A stretch of 64,000 nt of DNA. Source: Cenococcum geophilum 1.58. Taxonomy: Eukaryota > Ascomycota > Dothideomycetes > Gloniales > Gloniaceae. The DNA lies in assembly GCA_001692895.1 (NCBI GenBank), contig KV748196.1, positions 682,001 through 746,000 on the forward strand. The letters run 5' to 3'. The translations under genes and the position numbers were made by a program. This document shows, in pieces, positions 59,601 to 64,000 of this stretch. Position 1 is the first letter of the stretch. The number at the start of each line of letters is the position of its first letter. Under the pieces are notes generated by a model, which was given only the letters and a program-made list of their open reading frames with translations, had not been told where the DNA came from and ran no database searches.

Positions 59601-61600
59601 ATCTTATATAGACTTACCTTAAATGTAGATTAAACAACTATACCTAAATCGAATGATTTGGTAGAGCCTCCTATAAAGGATACTAAGTAGTTACCAACTC
59701 CTAGTAGAATGGTATCTCTAGATCTGCTAGAAACAAACACTATACTAGGAGGACTTTAAAACGATATTTTGGATATAATTAAAATAGGTCCTACCTAGCT
59801 AAGTAATTTAATAGAACCATTAAATACAGCTCTATAAGCTAATAAAGTCTTAGCTAAACCTTCTGCCGACCTTATCCTACCAAAAGGATTAAAAAGAATT
59901 CGATGTTAAGCGTATATAGTATTACTAGCCAATCTATCTACCCTATTTAGTTACTATACTGGCTTTGCCACAGGACTAGTAAAGGATATTAACTAAACTA
60001 GATCCTTATCTCTATATTAAAATAATCTTCCTCCTAAACTAAAAAACCTTAAAGAACTAAGAAAGCATTCTTTAACTACTAGCTTTTAAAAGGCTATAGA
60101 AAAAGAATACAATAACCTAAAACGCTAAGGGACATTTAAAATTATACTAAAAGAAGAAGTAAGCAACGAGCAAATCCTACTACTAAAATAGGTCTTTAAA
60201 TATAAGCTTAACAGCGATAGTTATCTTTAAAAGCTAAAAGCTTAACTATATATCCGCGGAGACCTATAGATTACTAAAAAAAAGACCTATACAGCAACCC
60301 TAGCTGCTCGAATATTCCGTGCACTCATGGCTATAGCAGCCGCATTTAATTTAGAAATTTAACAGTATAACGCTGTAAATGTATTTATAAACGCCAAGCT
60401 TAGTAAGCTAGTTTACTACTACTACCTAGAAGGATTTAAACAAGACGGATATATCCTAAAGCTACTTATAGCGCTATATAAATTAAAAATCTCACTACTA
60501 CTTTAGTATAAAGAGCTTACTAGTACCCTAGCTAAATTTAGATTAAAACTAGTACTAGGCACTAACTGCCTATTTACTAACGGATAACTTATTATCTTCT
60601 TCTATATAGACAATATTGCTATTCTATTTGCTAAAAAGAACCTTTAAAGACTTAAAGAATTTAAAGCTAAACTACTACACTAATATAAGATCCGTATACT
60701 AGGAGACCTATAGTAGTTCCTAGGAATTTAAATTAAACGAGATTAACTAAGTTAAAGGCTCTGGCTTTGCCAAGATTCCTATATTAAAAAGATAGCTAAT
60801 TAATTTAATATTCAACCAGGCAGATTTCCTAAGTTACTACTTCCTACTAAAGAACTGATTTCGTCCGACTAGTAGATAAACCCTTAAAGGACACTAGCCT
60901 ACCAGTAATAAGTAGGGTTGCTTATACACCTTACCGTATTTAGAAGACCTAATATTACTAAGACGCATTCTAAGCTGGCCGAATTCCTTACTAATCTAAA
61001 TTAAAAGCACTTTAATGCGGCAAACTAAGCTATTGCCTACTGCCTTAAAACAAAATCGATAGCTATTAAATACTTTAGCGAAGTATTTAGAGTATATATC
61101 TATTATAGAAACCTAAAAGGAGAAGACGTTACCTTTTACGAAGTATCTAACGCAGTATTTACGGACTATAAAGAGACTAGACGGAGCTCTTGGGGATACC
61201 TATTTATACTATTTAGAGGGCTAATTAATTAGAAGGCGACCCTATAATAATTAGTAACTCGTTTGACTACCAAAGCAGAACTTCTCTCCCTATCTACTGC
61301 TACTGTTAAGATTATCTAGTGGCAACGATTCTTTAAGGCAATTGGCTTCAACTTAGAACGTAAATTTACCGTACTCTGTAATAATATGTAGACTATACGA
61401 CTCCTAAAACAGAATACACTAAAGCTTGACACTAAGTTTCGACATATTAACGTCTATCAGCACTGGCTAAAATAGGAAGTCTAAGATAAAAGATCGACGT
61501 TTAAAAAGTTCCTACGGCCAAAATGCCTACCGACGGTCTTACCAAAATCTTACCTCGTTAAAAGCACGAAGCATAGATAAAGCAGTTAAATTTGGTGGAT
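56663..61600 (+). pseudogene. Copia Gag-Pol polyprotein remnant
   Basis: Starts at the ATG at 56663 (MTTSTELKINVILNQLSDW). Gag ends with a Ser/Asn-rich stretch and a CICGLKHRFSDC zinc motif (57512-57547) left intact. The protease WILDPG-type site reads WILNPSVDTH (Asp to Asn at 57824-57826). Integrase follows (about 58100-58730). After the MITE come RT (VNVFINAKL near 60380; catalytic FYIDN at 60600-60614, one Asp lost) and RNase H (AELLSLSTAT near 61270). Stops are TAA/TAG at Gln/Trp positions. About 1,600 codons, a normal Copia length. Confidence 0.87.
59167..59491. mobile_element. 325-bp MITE inside the Copia element
   Basis: Terminal inverted repeats start TCCCTTGCATTGATA and extend about 40 bp with a small gap (GTGTACTTAGAG present in both), with TA on both sides (59165-59166, 59492-59493), so it is a Tc1/mariner-type non-autonomous element. 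The interior is GC-balanced with no RIP signature, in contrast to the Copia DNA around it. It encodes only a 50-codon open frame of no recognisable kind. It interrupts pol between integrase and RT. Confidence 0.82.
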
Positions 61601-61759
61601 ATTCGATATCAGATTAATTGATTCGCAATATCCGCGATATTAGCAATATCCGTTACAGTTACCCCATTCTTTTACTACTCCCAAATTATATCTAAATTTC
61701 CTATTTTAGTATAGTTTTGACCTTTATTTTTCTACAGCTTTAACTACACCGTTAAATCT

Positions 61760-61768
61760 AGGGGGGTG
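61760..61768 (+). promoter_or_regulatory. polypurine tract of Copia element
   Basis: AGGGGGGTG immediately before the 3' LTR, the expected plus-strand primer. Confidence 0.75.
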
Positions 61769-61985
61769 TGTAACCGACTACCGGTACTATGCTAAAACAC
61801 CTACGTATCACCTGCGTATCGACTGCGTATCGCCTGCGTATTACTTACGTATCATGCTATTTTAGTTATATAGTAGTCTCCCCTTTTATCTTATTACTAA
61901 CACCTTCCTTATATATTTATATCACTTAATTTCTATAAATTTACAATTAAGTCGCTTGTTCAATACCCATACTGCAAAGCTTATA
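61769..61985 (+). repeat. 3' LTR of Copia element
   Basis: 217 bp, same length as the 5' LTR, differing by a dozen or so mostly C-to-T/G-to-A changes. It has the same five 11-bp units at 61804-61858. Confidence 0.93.
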
Positions 61986-62600
61986 GTAGCTATTAGTATA
62001 TAACTACGAGAGAGGAATATTAGGATAAGATATATATTATTAACATCTATTAGCATATCGGCGTCCATTTTATGGTGTATAAGATCCCTATAGCATATAT
62101 ATATTTTATTTTAATAGCTTTGTATTAAGCTCTCCTTTTTAACTTAAAAATGTTTTTTACGCTAATAGAGATATGCTTTATATATCTCCTAGCTATATTT
62201 ATAAAGACAGTCTTCTAGATTAGCCTTTATCTTTTAATAAAACCTAAGCCTACTATTAAAAGAGTGTAATAAGATATATAGGTGGAGAAAATATAATCTT
62301 ACCTCTTTTAGAACTCGCCTTTCCTCTTCCAAAGTTTCTTAGTATAGGAGGTATAATTTAGTTTCACTAGCTCTTTATCCCTTAACTTAGCAATATCCTT
62401 TAGTATTTCTTTAGCTTTAGAATCTAACCTTAGGTTTTTTAAACCCAGTTTAAGATTAGGGTGTTTATTAATATCTAATTTGTTATCTATATTAGGTTCC
62501 GTATTAGGGTCTAAGTATAAATCTAAGTAGTCTAAATTAGAGTTTAATTCTAAATTTAAGTCTAGGTCTAGGCTTGTATAGGGAAGTAAGCGCAAGTTTC
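61986..62600 (-). pseudogene. DUF3435 tyrosine recombinase, N-terminal part
   Basis: Continuation of the gene at 53990-56155 beyond the Copia insertion. The minus-strand frame 62595-62308 is open for 95 codons: Leu/Asp/Asn-rich (LDLDLNLELNSNLDYLDLYL), then a Lys-rich helix ending TKKLWKRKGEF. Further on, blocks such as ESLIQSYQNKIYICYRDL and KMDADMLIDVNNIY (62120-62030) match the YW-x-L-x-x-x-Y and DVNNYI region that precedes the recombinase domain in DUF3435 proteins. No ATG is visible at the frame start. It is frame-slipped and stop-laden. Confidence 0.7.
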
Positions 62601-63112
62601 GATTTAATATGGCCTTTAAATTAATAGCGCTAGTAACTAGCGCTTTTGTTATCCTTCGGACTAGGGCTAACGTTTAGATTACTATAGTACCGCCAGCTTT
62701 ATATTGCTCTGCTAGTCTAACGGGTAGGTAAGTAAGTAGCATTAAATAAAATAACAAAATTGTAGCGGAAGAGGTATAACTAGGGAATATAGGTAAGTTT
62801 AAGGTTGGCGAGAGGACTGGAGTAAAAAGTAGGCAAGTAGCCTACTCCTATAAGTAGGTACTAGCCCTTAGACGACTTTATGGGCTATGCTATAGTTGGT
62901 TTAACGTAAGCGCTAATAAGCATTGCTAAAGGCAGTAGTGGACTGTTTCTGACCCCTCTAGGATAATAAGGTGGCTTGTATATTAAGCAAGCAGAGCCTC
63001 TTTAAAGCGGCGAGGTAAGAGGGTCTAAGCGAGGTAAGAAGGCCGCCAAAAGCGGCGGCCAAACACCCCCGAAAACGGATGCATTCCCACCGCAACATAT
63101 ATATTAGTAGAA
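62601..63112. other. region upstream of the DUF3435 gene
   Basis: 5' flank of the recombinase remnant. The part from about 62940 to 63100 is GC-rich with purine-rich GGCGAGGTAAGAGGG repeated as GCGAGGTAAGAAGG, and a CCGCC/GGCGG hairpin at 63042-63061. If the gene belonged to a Starship, the element edge would be expected here, but I see no defined terminus. Confidence 0.4.
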
Positions 63113-63120
63113 ATAATAAA

Positions 63121-63570
63121 TAATAAGTTAGTGGACGTAAGTGCCTTCCTAGCGTTTCCTACCTTTAATACTTAGGGGCTAGGCTAGTTATCCTAAGCCT
63201 TAATAGGCTAGAAGTGGCGCTGCGTAATATTACTAGACTAAATAGGGATATAAGGGAGAGGACGCCCTATAGGAAGACCCCTATAGACAGCGATAGTAAG
63301 CTTAAAACTAGGATAATTAAGAATTAGACTTAATGCGGCAAATATAATATTTATAGCTAACCTATAAAGGGTATATAGCTGACTAGTAAGAATAGGGGAA
63401 AAACTGGAGATAATAATAGATATAGATATAAAAACGCTAGTAGGAATATAAAATACGGGAATAAAAAGCTCTATATAAAATAAGTAGTAACTAGGGTATA
63501 GATATAAGAGATAAAAGCTCTAAATATTCTAGAAAAAGTAGAAATAAAAAAAGTAAGGAATAAAGGAGAG
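63121..63570 (+). pseudogene. unrecognised decayed frame
   Basis: One plus-strand phase is interrupted mainly by TAA/TAG and reads protein-like: LNRLEVALRNITRLNRDIRE, then RTPYRKTPIDSDSKLKTR, then a CGKYNI stretch and a Lys/Asn-rich part. It is likely a RIP-mutated transposon or repeat gene; I do not recognise the family. Confidence 0.3.
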
Positions 63571-63912
63571 ATAAAGGACCTACGCTAGGGATCCGCCACC
63601 TATCTATTATATAGTATAACTATAGCAATACAAACCACCGTCTTATAAGGCTTTTACTAGACAGTTTAGACCTAGAGAAATACTACATCCTTACTATATA
63701 AGAGCTGTATTATAATACCTATATATAATTAATATACTGCCCCTAAGGATTCCAGCTCCTATATAAACTAAAAGTAGCCATACGTGTATACTTTATGATT
63801 AGTAAGGCTATTAGCCTATTTTTATAGTTATAGTAGGTAGTTAACCTAGATATTATAGTAATAATAATCTAAATATATAGGGGACTAGTATAAGTTATTA
63901 ATATATATAACC
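63571..63912. other. AT-rich RIP-like sequence
   Basis: No readable gene. It ends at the border of the dispersed repeat at 63913. Confidence 0.35.
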
Positions 63913-64000
63913 TGGCCGTCGAAAACGGACTCTGCACCTATACGTGGTGACGGCTACGAACCTAGGTCTTTAAAGTTCAGACCCAGAGCCAACGCAGAGA
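63913..64000 (-). repeat. dispersed repeat, partner of 15565-15645
   Basis: Reverse complement of the 15565 repeat; it runs off the window. This copy keeps CpG/CpA sites (GTCGAAAACGGACTC) changed in the other, so it is the less mutated one. Confidence 0.75.

Larger units (their letters stand above)
56156..61985 (+). mobile_element. Copia retrotransposon inside the DUF3435 gene
   Basis: 5,830-bp Ty1/Copia element with 217-bp LTRs and a perfect 5-bp target duplication GTAGC (56151-56155 and 61986-61990). One polyprotein frame holds Gag, protease, integrase and then RT-RNase H, the Copia order. It is moderately RIP-mutated, less than its host gene. A 325-bp MITE lies inside at 59167-59491. Confidence 0.94.

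Noticed and set aside
41823-62600. complete Starship with HET cargo
   Set aside because: Only a decayed captain-family gene and one HET gene at a distance are seen, with no terminal repeats or empty site. Kept as a hypothesis, not a feature.
1-64000. tRNA, rRNA or telomere repeats
   Set aside because: I found no cloverleaf-like tRNA, rRNA segment or TTAGGG array by eye; a covariance-model scan would be needed to exclude small RNAs.

Overview
The window is repeat-rich nuclear DNA of a filamentous ascomycete (Pezizomycotina). Three things point there: a HET-domain gene with two short GT-AG introns; fungal transposon families (Tad-type LINEs, Ty3/gypsy chromoviruses, Copia, a Tc1/mariner element, a DUF3435 tyrosine recombinase); and strong RIP (repeat-induced point mutation). 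RIP shows as nearly all repeat differences being C-to-T or G-to-A, TpA excess, and reading frames broken almost only by TAA/TAG where homologous copies or family consensus have Gln or Trp. No gene in the window looks clearly intact. It reads as a transposon graveyard, an AT-rich block with a few GC-balanced islands.

Layout. 91-5781: LINE copy 1 (minus). 6085-6667: AT-rich repeat. 6668-14628: gypsy element A (plus), two 421-bp LTRs. 14629-15564: GC-balanced island with one small unknown frame. 15565-16905: dispersed and duplicated AT-rich repeats. 17342-21011: mariner-like element with 113/112-bp inverted repeats, TA target duplications, a decayed transposase and a second decayed minus-strand gene. 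21014-21920: unassigned island. 21926-37836: gypsy element B (minus), split by the 7.9-kb gypsy element C (minus, 26317-34254); both insertions keep 5-bp target duplications. 38311-39620: an indel-free 70-bp minisatellite. 39680-41649: HET-domain gene with one in-frame stop. 41823-53338: two LINE copies head to tail. 53990-62600: a decayed DUF3435 gene (minus; the family that includes Starship captains), split by a Copia element (56156-61985) that itself carries a 325-bp MITE. 62601-64000: decayed sequence ending in an inverted copy of the 15565 repeat.

The gypsy family is the least ordinary element. Three homologous copies share a Gag frame of about 1,010 codons, with its zinc knuckle only a third of the way in. 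Pol lies in the -1 frame (A and C agree) and continues about 260 codons past the chromodomain into the 3' LTR. I do not recognise either extension. RIP has repeatedly removed catalytic residues by TpG-to-TpA change (RT aspartates in LINEs and gypsy, mariner catalytic Glu, Copia protease Asp). Element C and LINE copy 1 are least damaged and probably youngest.
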